Shown in pieces: positions 45,719 to 57,862 of a DNA stretch of 64,000 bases; position 1 is the first letter of the stretch; the number at the start of each line of letters is the position of its first letter. The notes under the pieces were generated by a model. That model was not told the origin of the DNA. It was given only the letters and a program-made list of their open reading frames with translations, and ran no database searches. The DNA is from Larix kaempferi (Eukaryota; Streptophyta; Pinopsida; Pinales; Pinaceae), in assembly GCA_027924585.1 (NCBI GenBank), contig BSBM01001444.1, forward strand, positions 992,001-1,056,000. Reading direction: 5' to 3'. Position numbers and translations under genes: made by a program.

Positions 45719-48700
45719 TGTTATCACCTATTTTGTACAGTAGTTGAAACCTCATTGAGCCGCCAGTGTTGGAACACATCAGTGTTCACTTCCAGAGTAT
45801 CTGGGTTTCAGATTTTTGGGTCTAGCCAGTTTTGTTTTTGAGTCGACATGACCATGGCCCCATGGGGGTTTGTAACAAAGTGTGCTAGTAGGGTTTGAGT
45901 GGTTTGGTTCCCCATGACTGGATTAAACAACTAAGGTATTCCAGGGAGTTTTTTCACCGTCAGATTATACTTTGCTTCAGGTGAGATATAATCTCTTGGT
46001 TTTTCTCCCGCTTCCTCCAAAGCTGGAATGCCCGATTTTGGAAATTTTTGCCATGGGGGGTTATTAGAGTCCAACTAATATATATAAACCTACTAGACAC
46101 TATTAGAATAGGTTTTGGTCATGTCCTAAGTCTCTAGGACCCCCAGAAAAATTTTCAAAATTTTTTTACCGGACACGTCGGATTTGGGGTTTTTAATTTT
46201 TAATTATTTTTTAAATTTTAATTAAATTTCTCTATAGTTTAAATAGAGAAATTTGAGTCTGTAATATGTCAGTCATCCGGGGTCCGAATTTAGTGTTTGA
46301 TGGCTCGTTTCATAAGCCAAAAATCACACATGACCCATGGACCAGCTAAACCCAACTTTCGGATGTCAATTCAGCCTCATAATTAATATTTTCTCTAAAA
46401 AGTCATTTACAGAGAAATTATTAATTAAAATAATAAAATTGAATATTTTGGAGATAATCCAAATCTCTCCAAAATTAATCAATTTGATTAAAATAAAAGG
46501 CTAAATGACATGACAATAGACATTTATGAAGATTCCAATCAACTCCAAGTGGCTTAAGTCAACTATCCAGTCACCAGCAAGAGATCCACTTAAGTTAATT
46601 CGCCCTCTCCCATGCAAAAGTCGATTTAGTGAGTTTTCAAGTGGTAATTGGGTTGGTGGGTGTGCATTTAAGTCTAAGGTAGGCGCCCTCATGACTCATC
46701 AATTACCATAGCTTGGCTCCCTTTACAAGATTCGAGTTAGTACCTACCACCAATCCACTTGTCTACCAACCTACTCGCCTCCCTCATCAAGCTCACGTCA
46801 TTCCTCATTTGCCTCACGTGTGTCCTTGTTGTAATTTGCTTATTGGTTGGTGATACTTCCCATGCAATCACCCAAGTCGAGTTATGCCACCTCTTCATTC
46901 TTACCTACCAACAAGTCGAGTTGTCATTCGAATTAGCTCTCCAAGCTTAGTTTTGATTGGAATTCGACCTCCATGTCTATTGTTTTGTCTCTCACTCAAA
47001 GCCAATTCGACCTAGGGTTTTAGCTTTTAGTTTTACTATAAAGAGAGGCCCATTTGGGTTGTTATCTCATGGAATTTTTGTGCACCATTACTCTGGAAAA
47101 TTTGTACTAGATCATAGCAATTGATATCTTGAAATAAAATTCGACTTTGGAGGTCCATGCGATTTGTGCAACATTTATGAATGCTTCTCTTGTGAGGTGA
47201 CTTCTTTCTATGCTTTCAATTTAATGCTTATGTGATTGATCAAGTAACTAGCTTTAGAAGTCTATATTCTAGAACATAAGATCTACCATTTGTGGCTTTC
47301 AATTTGGTTTATTATGCAATGTTGATCAATGAGTTATATGAATAGGATGTACTCAGTTATACTAGCATTGATATAACCTTGGTTTTCGTGGCATACTAGT
47401 CATATATTTGATCTCACTTTTGCATTGAGTTGTTTGTCTTTGAATAGGTTTTTCCAGGTGTAGGAGGGTGTGAGCTCGGCTGCATCTAGCCCATCTTCAT
47501 CATCACAAGTGATTTTTAACATTGTTGTCTTTCCAGGATCTACAAGGGTTGAGGTTGTTCCAAGAAGAAGCACAAAGAGACTTTGCTCCAAGATACATCC
47601 TTAAAACAAAATCATTTTAAAAAAACCTTGGTTACTTGTACCTTAGGCTTCCCATTCTTCAAGCCCTCTTGTCTTCTCCTTGAAAACCTTTTGCATTTGA
47701 CTTGCTAGCCTTTTCCTCCATTGCCCTAATCTAGCCCTACCACATCCTAGCTCTCGTCATACTTCTTTTTGGCCTCTCGTCCCCCTTCAATTTTCCTCCT
47801 CTTTCCATTCCATTCGCCCTCTCTCTTTGCTCTCGTCTTACCCTAGAAAAACTACCTTCTTCCTCTCGTCTTACCCTACCCTCTCCTTCCTTTCGTCCCA
47901 TCTCTCTAGCCACTCTTCTTTGCCTTCCATCCTCTTCTCGTTTGCCATCCTTTCCTTCTCGTCCACTTCCTTTTGCCCTAAAAACATCAAAAACAAACAA
48001 AGTTGTTAGTAGTAGTAGTTATTAGTTGTTGGTAGATTTGCATGGATAGATCTTAGTTAGATTTCAATTACTAGTTTTATTTCTTTGCATATATAGATCT
48101 CATAAAAAGTGTAAGAAACTTGCATTGTCTTTTGAGATACTTAGCCATTTTCATATTAGAATCTCTTTTTCCATACCATCATAAGCTTGCATGTAGCATT
48201 AGATCTCCTTTATAGACTTTAGTTTTGTTAAAAGTTTCAATTTGTTTTGGTTATCTAACATCTAATGGGCATTTGAGTTGTTCACTTGTGGTAGATCTTT
48301 CCTTGAGAAAGAAGAGTTTTGAGAAGATTTGAAGCAAATAGAAGAGAGAAATTCCTAATATAAAAAGCCATCAAGAAGACAAGAAGGCGATCCAAACCAA
48401 GAGACTAGTATTTATCCTTTTGTAATAGCTCTTAGAAGCTTGTTTCAATTATTTTCCAACTTACATCTCTCAAAGTCCTTCAAAGGGTTAGAAACCCAAG
48501 GCAATTGTAAAAGCTTAATAAAAGTTAAGCGGAGGAGGCCTCCACTTTTTTGGGTCTTCTTCCCCATTTGGGGAAGAGTGTCGTGTTTGGTTGGCCTAGA
48601 TCTGTTATTTCATGCTCTTAAATTAGTTTCCATTTCAATAAGTTGTTCTTGTTACAATTTCCGGTTTACTTACCCCCATGCTCTCTCGAGTACGGTCTTT

Positions 48701-50203
48701 GACCTGAAAGAGATTCTTGGGTAGATTAGACTTTATTTCCTGTTCAATATTTCATTTTTATCTTGTCTTTTCTCTTCCAAACCTTGACCAGAGTAGAGCT
48801 AACTTTGGGATCGTATCCCAAAGGCCACATAATTTTGTGGTAGCTACTCGTTCCCCCATCAGCTTCTTGTGGACATCTAGCTAGCCGGAAGGTTTCCAAG
48901 ACCGGTGGCTTCTAGTGGTTGACCTTGTTCGGAGGTTGATCCCACCTATTAGATTAGAATTTGTGTGGTAGAACACTAGATTTTCCAGTTTCATTTTATT
49001 TGGCAAGTAGCATTGTTAGCAAATGTTTCATATCTTTCAAATCTATCACATTGTTTAATCATTTAAAGTTGAATTATCTTGCTACTACAAACTACTTTTT
49101 GCTTCTTAAAACGAACCAAAGTCTCTTGAACTTGGCCAAATCCAAGTCAAGAGCACTCTCTATCGGAGAGCATCTTAGTCTTGCATCATTCCTTGCATTA
49201 GGCATTTGTTAATTAGCAAGTCTCTTGAATTGTGGTCATAAGATCAAGTCAAGAGCGCTCTCTGTCGGAGAGTTGAACAAAGTGCTCTAATAATAAAAAT
49301 TTTCCACCCATATTTCCCTTTTAATTAATTTACCTTGGTCTCTGTCCTACACCCGTATGCTCTGCCAACCGGAAACGGTTGGGCTAGTACTCAGAAAGGT
49401 GTAAGACTTGTTAAGTTCACAAGTGAAAACATTAATTAAAATTTTACCCAAAACCCCAACCAAGACAAAATCACTGAGTACTTCCTCTAACAGGTGGTGC
49501 CGGGATTCCACTGTCAGACTCGAGGGCGGTCAAGCCGTAAGCACACTTGCCCTCTTTGCAATCTGGGTGCTCTCGACCTATCATCTAAAAGGTTGCCAGT
49601 GGTTCTTTTTTGGTTAAGGTTCCACCTTTTTGAATATCCTTGTTCTTAGCCATAATAATCAAGACCACTAAAATCTTTAATTTACCAAGATAAGCTGCAA
49701 AACGTTCTCAAAAACTTTTATCTCAAACACTTGTATCAAGCATTTCACAATCACTTTTACATTTTGACTCCATAAGGCACTGGTCCTTAATCACAATATT
49801 TTTATTTGCTTATTTATCAATATTGGAGCATTTGTGTTAATTTTCGTAAAGGTGATTTATTTCTGATTCAGTGTATCTCTCATCTTCTATTTTGCAACGT
49901 GGATTGCGTTATCTTGTTTTTCATTAAAGTATTATTGTGTCTCTCACTTTCAAAAAACTCCTAAACAACACCCATCTGCATCACAACACCAAAAACATTT
50001 TAAACACACAAGAGCCTTAGACAACTCTTTTGTAGGGACTACCCCCCTTGGCTTCGTTAGGAGTTTGCCTAAACGGAGGAGCTGGGATTCAGGTGACAAT
50101 ACCTGGCTCATTGCTTGCTCCCAAGGCCACACCTCTCTCACTTGTAGTGAAGAGACAGCTTTCGAAAGATTTCCGTTGCTGGTGTGCAATCTGGCGGACA
50201 ACA
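45719..50203 (+). mobile_element. L2: 4485-bp LTR-like unit inside the Copia-B RT
   Basis: It starts TGTTATCACC and ends GCGGACAACA, with AGGCT at 45714-45718 and 50204-50208. Removing it plus one AGGCT (4490 bp) puts the two RT halves in the same frame. There is no gag or pol. A TATAAAGAGAGG promoter motif lies at 47037. Its first ten bases match family R but the interior does not, so it is a separate family with similar termini. Likely a giant solo LTR. Its last 1564 bp recur at 52750-54313. Confidence 0.85.
47037..47043 (+). promoter_or_regulatory. TATA box of L2 (TATAAAG)
   Basis: CTATAAAGAGAGGCCC lies about 1.3 kb from the 5' end of L2, consistent with a U3/R boundary. Confidence 0.45.
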
Positions 50204-51227
50204 AGGCTGATCTCAACCTTTACTACATTGTGGTTGGTGGAGATCCTCTCATTCTTTTGTTATATTTTGATGACTTGTTTATCACTGGAGAGGAGCGTCT
50301 CGTTGCACATTGCAAGAGAGACCTTGCTACTGAGTACGAGATGACTGACATTGGGTTGATGCATTATTATCTGGGGATGGAGATTTGGCAGGAGCTTGGA
50401 CATATTTTCCTGGGACAGGGGAAGTATGCAGTTGATATTCTGAGGAGATTGCAGATGGAGGATTGCGGGCCGATGTTTACACCTATGAACAACAACTAGA
50501 AGCAGCTTCATGCTTCAGAGGGTAAGTTGGTGGATCCTACACTTTATTGTCAGCTCATTGGGTCGTTGATGTATCTGTTCAACACTAGGCTAGACTTGTG
50601 TTTTGCGGTGAACACTCTTATCCAATTCATGGTGGAGCCTAGGAGTGGACATTGGACTACCCAAAACATGTGCTGAGATACCTTGTAGGTATAGTGGACT
50701 ATGGTTTGGACTACAGGGGTTCGGGTGGAGTCAATTTGGTTTGTTTCACAGATTCAGACTGGGCAGGCAGTGTGAGAGATCGAAAGAGCACTTCCGGTTG
50801 TTGTTTCAGTTTGGGCTCGGTAGCAGTGTCGTGGTTCAGTCGGAAAAATAAGTCCCTTGTGTTGAGTTCTGTTGAGGCTGAGTATATGGCAGCCAGTCAA
50901 GCTACTTGCGAGGCAATGTGGCTTCGTAAGTTGTTGGTAGACTTGTTTGATCAGGAGCTTAGGCCTACGGTGATCTACTATGACAATCAGAGTTGCATTC
51001 AGCTCTCTAAGAATCCAGTGTTCCATGACGGGTCAATGCATATTGAGATTAGGTACCATTTCATCCGTGACTACGTTCAGAGAGGAGCAGTAGAGTTGCA
51101 GTACATATCCACTGATGAGCAGGTAGCAGATATCCTGACGAAATCTTTGGGGAGGGGCAAGTTTGTTTTCTTTAGAGACAAGTTGGGAGCGGTGCAGAAC
51201 ACCTTCCTCAGTAAGAGGGAGTGTTAG
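50204..51227 (+). pseudogene. Copia-B RT C-terminus and RNase H, copy 1 (frameshifted)
   Basis: LLLYFDDLFITG is the catalytic YxDD block with Phe at x. Then come TDIGLMHYYLGMEIWQ, LIGSLMYLFNTR, FTDSDWAGSVRDRKSTSGCC, SSVEAEYMAASQATCEAMWL, IYYDNQSCIQLSKNPVFHD and QVADILTKSLGRGKF, ending KREC before a polypurine run. A TAG at 50497 lies between RT and the connection region. One base is missing near 50662 (GGACTACCCAAAAC), which shifts the frame; the duplicated copy lacks this defect. Confidence 0.9.
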
Positions 51228-51829
51228 TTTTTATACCTAGGAAGTTTCCCCTAGGTGACTTTTTGCCTAAGTCACTTAAGTGGGGAAAAAGTGACCCTTG
51301 CATTAAATGACTTGAGATGAGCATTTAATTAGACTTTATAACTTAAAGTCACTTCTGGGTAAAAATTTAAGTGAGGTGAATTAAAATTATTTGTATGAGA
51401 TTAAATGAGAGATTAATCTCATCCATCCATCTTAATCATTTCTCACTGTTGGATTGAATCTCTTCACTAACCCTAGGGATTCACCCAAAAAGGCAAGGGA
51501 GGCATTTTCAGCATTTACTTTTGAGAGAGAAGTGGAAAAAAGAGAGCTGAGAGTTTGCACAGATATCGAGGAGGCAGCTAGGGCATTTTTATACCAGCAT
51601 GCATTTCGAGGAGAGCTTTTTTAGTGGTTACATTTCACAAAATCCATACAACTGCATTTAGTGGTGTGCATGGTTAAATTAGTTTTCTGCCTGTTAAGTG
51701 TTTTTACAGCGTGTTTAATTGTCTGTAATTTGTATAAGTAGTTTCCAACCAATGCAAAACCAGTTGGGGATGAAAACATTGAAAAATGTGACATAAACCA
51801 GCGAGCTAAAATAATACAGAAAATTTACA
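51222..51829 (+). repeat. 3' LTR of Copia-B, copy 1 (608 bp)
   Basis: It starts TGTTAGTTTTTATACC after a purine run (AAGAGGGAG) and ends AAATTTACA. It lacks ~480 bp present in the 5' LTR. The RNase H stop codon overlaps its first bases. Confidence 0.85.
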
Positions 51830-52749
51830 GATAAAACTCCCCATGCACTTCAATATTTTCCCCAAGCACTTTAAAATTGCCCCCATGAACTTCAATAATT
51901 GCCCCAAGCACTTCTTAATTGACCCATGGATGATAGAAACGCCCCATGCACTTAAATACTTGCCTCGACCACTTCAAAATTTTCCCAACGATGATAAAAA
52001 CGCCCAGATACTTCAATATTTTCCCGAGGCACTTCAAAATTCTCGTAACGAAGATAAAAACGCCCCTATCCACTTCCATATTTGCACAGGCACTTCATTA
52101 CTTTCCCTAGACACTTCAAAATTCATCCAATAATGACAAAGATGCCCTAGGTACTTCAATACTTTCCCTAGTTAAGGTAGAAAAAGACTCGACAATGATA
52201 TAATCACCCAGGCAATCACAAAATTGCGCCAGTACACACAAATTTGCCTTAGCATGTGATAACTTTGGCCATCACTGATTTAAAATGTCCCAACACTATA
52301 AAAGCATCCTTACATTGATAAACAACGACCCCATGCACTTCTAGATTTACCCACTGATGAGAAAAACACTCCATGCACTTCAAAATTCACCCATTGACAA
52401 GAAAAATGCCCTAGGCACTTCAATACTTTCCATGGGCACTTCAAAATTCTCTGAAAGATGATAAAAATGCCCTAAGCACTTCAATATTTTCCCCAAGCAC
52501 TCAAAATTGCCCCCAGTCACTTCAATACTTGCCCCATGTACTTCTAAACTGACCCAATAATGATAGAAACATCCCATGCACTTCAATAATTGCCTCAACC
52601 ACTTCAAAATTCTCCCGACGATGATAAAAACCCCCATACACTGCAATATTTTCCCAGGCACTTGAAAATTCTCGCAACGACGATAAAAACGCCCCCATCC
52701 ACTTCCATGTTTTCCCATGCACTTCATTACATGCCCTAGACACTTCAAT
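51830..52749 (+). repeat. Minisatellite block (CACTTCAA-type), copy 1
   Basis: The core is a 17-21-bp word such as CCCCATGCACTTCAATA or CCAAGCACTTCAAAATT, joined by GATGATAAAAACGCCC and CCCATTGACAAGAAAAATGC variants. A longer single-copy-like segment (ACAATGATATAATCACC...) starts at about 52192. Confidence 0.9.
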
Positions 52750-54313
52750 AAGTTGTTCTTGTTACAATTTCCGTTTTACTTACCCCCATGCTCTCTCGAG
52801 TACGGTCTTTGACCTGAAAGAGATTCTTGGGTAGATTAGACTTTATTTCCTGTTCAATATTTCATTTTTATCTTGTCTTTTCTCTTCCAAACCTTGACCA
52901 GAGTAGAGCTAACTTTGGGATCGTATCCCAAAGGCCACATAATTTTGTGGTAGCTACTCGTTCCCCCATCAGCTTCTTGTGGACATCTAGCTAGCCGGAA
53001 GGTTTCCAAGACTGGTGGCTTCTAGTGGTTGACCTTGTTCGGAGGTTGATCCCACCTATTAGATTAGAATTTGTGTGGTAGAACACTAGATTTTCCAGTT
53101 TCATTTTATTTGGCAAGTAGCATTGTTAGCAAATGTTTCATATCTTTCAAATCTATCACATTGTTTAATCATTTAAAGTTGAATTATCTTGCTACTACAA
53201 ACTACTTTTTGCTTCTTAAAACGAACCAAAGTCTCTTGAACTTGGCCAAATCCAAGTCAAGAGCACTCTCTATCGGAGAGCATCTTAGTCTTGCATCATT
53301 CCTTGCATTAGGCATTTGTTAATTAGCAAGTCTCTTGAACTGTGGTCATAAGATCAAGTCAAGAGCGCTTTCTGTCGGAGAGTTGAACAAAGTGCTCTAA
53401 TAATAAAAATTTTCCACCCATATTTCCCTTTTAATTAATTTACCTTGGTCTCTGTCCTACACCCGTATGCTCTGCCAACCGGAAACGGTTGGGCTAGTAC
53501 TCAGAAAGGTGTAAGACTTGTTAAGTTCACAAGTGAAAACATTAATTAAAATTTTACCCAAAACCCCAACCAAGACAAAATCACTAAGTACTTCCTCTAA
53601 CAGGTGGTGCCGGGATTCCACTGTCAGATTCGAGGGCGGTCAAGCCGTAAGCACACTTGCCCTCTTTGCAATCTGGGTGCTCTCGACCTATCATCTAAAA
53701 GGTTGCCAGTGGTTCTTTTTTGGTTAAGGTTCCACCTTTTTGAATATCCTTGTTCTTAGCCATAATAATCAAGACCACTAAAATCTTTAATTTACTAAGA
53801 TAAGCTGCAAAACGTTCTCAAAAACTTTTATCTCAAACACTTGTATCAAGCATTTCACAATCACTTTTACATTTTGACTCCATAAGGCACTGGTCCTTAA
53901 TCACAATATTTTTATTTGCTTATTTATCAATATTGGAGCATTTGTGTTAATTTTCGTAAAGGTGATTTATTTCTGATTCAGTGTATCTCTCATCTTCTAT
54001 TTTGCAACGTGGATTGCGTTATCTTGTTTTTCATTAAAGTATTATTGTGTCTCTCACTTTCAAAAAACTCCTAAACAACACCCATCTGCATCACAACACC
54101 AAAAACATTTTAAACACACAAGAGCCTTAGACAACTCTTTTGTAGGGACTACCCCCCTTGGCTTCGTTAGGAGTTTGCCTAAACGGAGGAGCTGGGATTC
54201 AGGTGACAATACCTGGCTCATTGCTTGCTCCCAAGGCCACACCTCTCTCACTTGTAGTGAAGAGACAGCTTTCGAAAGATTTCCGTTGCTGGTGTGCAAT
54301 CTGGCGGACAACA

Positions 54314-55338
54314 AGGCTGATCTCAACCTTTACTACATTGTGGTTGGTGGAGATCCTCTCATTCTTTTGTTATATTTTGATGACTTGTTTATCACTGGAG
54401 AGGAGCGTCTCGTTGCACATTGCAAGAGAGACCTTGCTACTGAGTACGAGATGACTGACATTGGGTTGATGCATTATTATCTGGGGATGGAGATTTGGCA
54501 GGAGCTTGGACATATTTTCCTGGGACAGGGGAAGTATGCAGTTGATATTCTGAGGAGATTGCAGATGGAGGATTGCGGGCCGATGTTTACACCTATGAAC
54601 AACAACTAGAAGCAGCTTCATGCTTCAGAGGGTAAGTTGGTGGATCCTACACTTTATTGTCAGCTCATTGGGTCGTTGATGTATCTGTTCAACACTAGGC
54701 TAGACTTGTGTTTTGCGGTGAACACTCTTATCCAATTCATGGTGGAGCCTAGGAGTGGACATTGGACTACCGCAAAACATGTGCTGAGATACCTTGTAGG
54801 TATAGTGGACTATGGTTTGGACTACAGGGGTTCGGGTGGAGTCAATTTGGTTTGTTTCACAGATTCAGACTGGGCAGGCAGTGTGAGAGATCGAAAGAGC
54901 ACTTCCGGTTGTTGTTTCAGTTTGGGCTCGGTAGCAGTGTCGTGGTTCAGTCGGAAAAATAAGTCCCTTGTGTTGAGTTCTGTTGAGGCTGAGTATATGG
55001 CAGCCAGTCAAGCTACTTGCGAGGCACTGTGGCTTCGTAAGTTGTTGGTAGACTTGTTTGATCAGGAGCTTAGGCCTACGGTGATCTACTATGACAATCA
55101 GAGTTGCATTCAGCTCTCTAAGAATCCAGTGTTCCATGACGGGTCAATGCATATTGAGATTAGGTACCATTTCATCCGTGACTACGTTCAGAGAGGAGCA
55201 GTAGAGTTGCAGTACATATCCACTGATGAGCAGGTAGCAGATATCCTGACGAAATCTTTGGGGAGGGGCAAGTTTGTTTTCTTTAGAGACAAGTTGGGAG
55301 CGGTGCAGAACACCTTCCTCAGTAAGAGGGAGTGTTAG
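54314..55338 (+). pseudogene. Copia-B RT C-terminus and RNase H, copy 2
   Basis: Same blocks as 50204-51227, but the ACCGCAAAAC context keeps the frame open from 54637 to 55338 (233 codons before the stop). The only defect is the shared TAG at 54607. With R4 and L2 removed, the frame of this copy agrees with the gag frame at 37948. The duplication therefore preserves the pre-frameshift state. Confidence 0.9.
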
Positions 55339-55940
55339 ATTTTATACCTAGGAAGTTTCCCCTAGGTGACTTTTTGCCTAAGTCACTTAAGTGGGGAAAA
55401 AGTGACCCTTGCATTAAATGACTTAAGATGAGCATTTAATTAGACTTTATAACTTAAAGTCACTTCTGGGTAAAAATTTAAGTGAGGTGAATTAAAATTA
55501 TTTGTATGAGATTTAATGAGAGATTAATCTCATCCATCCATCTTAATCATTTCTCACTGTTGGATTGAATCTCTTCACTAACCCTAGGGATTCACCCAAA
55601 AAGGCAAGGGAGGCATTTTCAGCATTTACTTTTGAGAGAGAAGTGGAAAAAAGAGAGCTGAGAGTTTGCACAGATATCGAGGAGGCAGCTAGGGCAGTTT
55701 TATACCAGCATGCATTTCGAGGAGAGCTTTTTTAGTGGTTACATTTCACAAAATCCGTACAACTGCATTTAGTGGTGTGCATGGTTAAATTAGTTTTCTG
55801 CCTGTTAAGTGTTTTTACAGCGTGTTTAATTGTCTGTAATTTGTATAAGTAGTTTCCAACCAATGCAAAACCAGTTGGGGATGAAAACATTGAAAAATGT
55901 GACATAAACCAGCGAGCTAAAATAATACAGAAAATTTACA
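55333..55940 (+). repeat. 3' LTR of Copia-B, copy 2
   Basis: TGTTAGATTTTATACC to AAATTTACA, about 1% different from 51222-51829, with the same internal deletion. Confidence 0.85.
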
Positions 55941-57862
55941 GATAAAACTCCCCATGCACTTCAATATTTTCCCCAAGCACTTTAAAATTGCCCCCATGAA
56001 CTTCAATAATTGCCCCAAGCACTTCTTAATTGACCCATGGATGATAGAAACGCCCCATGCACTTAAATACTTGCCTCGACCACTTCAAAATTTTCCCAAC
56101 GATGATAAAATCGCCCAGATACTTCAATATTTTCCCGAGGCATTTCAAAATTCTCGTAACGAAGATAAAAACGCCCCTATCCACTTCCATATTTGCACAG
56201 GCACTTCATTACTTTCCCTAGACACTTCAAAATTCATCCAATAATGACAAAGATGCCCTAGGTACTTCAATACTTTCCCTAGTTAAGGTAGAAAAAGACT
56301 CGACAATGATATAATCACCCAGGCAATCACAAAATTGCGCCAGTACACACAAATTTGCCTTAGCATGTGATAACTTTGGCCATCACTGATTTAAAATGTC
56401 CCAACACTATAAAAGCATCCTTACATTGATAAACAACGACCCCATGCACTTCTAGATTTACCCACTGATGAGAAAAACACTCCATGCACTTCAAAATTCA
56501 CCCATTGACAAGAAAAATGCCCTAGGCACTTCAATACTTTCCATGGGCACTTCAAAATTCTCTGAAAGATGATAAAAATGCCCTAAGCACTTCAATATTT
56601 TCCCCAAGCACTCAAAATTGCCCCCAGTCACTTCAATACTTGCCCCATGTACTTCTAAACTGACCCAATAATGATAGAAACATCCCATGCACTTCAATAA
56701 TTGCCTCAACCACTTCAAAATTCTCCCGACGATGATAAAAACGCCCATACACTGCAATATTTTCCCAGGCACTTGAAAATTCTCGCAACGACGATAAAAA
56801 CGCCCCCATCCACTTCCATGTTTTCCCAGGCACTTCATTACATGCCCTAGACACTTCAAAATTCGTCCAATGATGATAAAGATGACCTAGGCACTTCAAT
56901 TCTTGCCCTAAGCAAGGGAGAAAAACATCCGACAATGATATAATCACCCAGGCAATCACAAAAATGCCCCAGTACACACAAATTTGCTTCGGCATGTGAT
57001 AAATTTGGCCATCATTGTTTTAAAACGTCCCAACACTATAAAATCATCCTTACATTGATAAACAACAACCCCATGCACTTCTAAACTCACCCAGTGATGA
57101 GAAAAATGCCCCATGCACTTCTAAATTCACCCAGTGATGAGAAAAATGCCCCATGCACTTCAAAATTCACCCATTGACAAGAAAAACGCCCCATGCACTT
57201 CAAAATTCACCCATTGACAAGAAAAATGCCCCAGGCACTTCAAAATTCTCTGAAAGATGATAAAAATGCCATAAGCACTTCAATATTTTCCCCAAGCACT
57301 TTAAAATTGCCCCCATGAACTTCAATACTTGCCCCAAGCACTTCTAAATTGACCCATGGATGATAGAAACGCCCCATGCACTTCAATACTTGCCTCGGCC
57401 ACTTCAAAATTTTTCCAACGATGACAAAAACGCCCATATACTTCAATATTTTCCCAAGGCACTTAAAAATTATCGTAACAAAGATAAAAACGCCCCTGTC
57501 CACTTCCATATTTGCACAGGCACTTCATTACTTCCCCTAAACACTTCAAAATTCATCTAATAATGACAAAGATGCCCTAGGCACTTCAATACTTTCCCTA
57601 GTTAAGGTAGAAAAACACCTGACAATGATATAATCACCTAGGCAATCACAAAATTGCCCCAGTACACACAAATTTTCCTCGGCATGTGATAACTTTGGCC
57701 ATCACTGTTTTAAAATGTCCCAACACTATAAAAGCATCCTTACATTGATAAACAACGACCCCATGCATTTCTAAATTTACCCACTGATGAGAAAAACGCC
57801 CCATGCACTTCAGAATTCACCCATTGACAAGAAAAATGCCCCAGGCACTTCAATACTTTCCC
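55941..57862 (+). repeat. Minisatellite with ~630-690-bp higher-order repeat
   Basis: The CACTTCAA core array is arranged in larger blocks. The marker ACAATGATATAATCACC occurs at about 56302, 56931 and 57621, each time followed by a 'CCCAACACTATAAAA' segment and then by CCCATGCACTTC cores. The array ends at TTTCCCCGAG, where the second hAT remnant begins. Long open frames on the minus strand are read-through of the repeat, not genes. Confidence 0.9.

Larger units (their letters stand above)
48640..52749 (+). repeat. Tandem duplication 2, copy 1 (4110-bp period)
   Basis: The unit covers the L2 tail, the Copia-B RT/RNase H end, the 3' LTR and the first part of the minisatellite. The copies differ by roughly twenty substitutions and a few single-base indels. 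Confidence 0.93.
52750..56859 (+). repeat. Tandem duplication 2, copy 2
   Basis: Landmarks recur 4110-4111 bp after copy 1. The junction TTCAATAA at about 52744-52751 is shared by the minisatellite and the L2 interior, so the breakpoint shows ~8 bp of microhomology. Confidence 0.93.

Noticed and set aside
56491-56995. Minus-strand open frames of 120-122 codons with repeating Cys-Leu-Gly-His and Val-Ile motifs
   Set aside because: They are read-through of the CACTTCAA minisatellite; the same peptide words recur with the repeat period and also in the other copy at 52380-52748.
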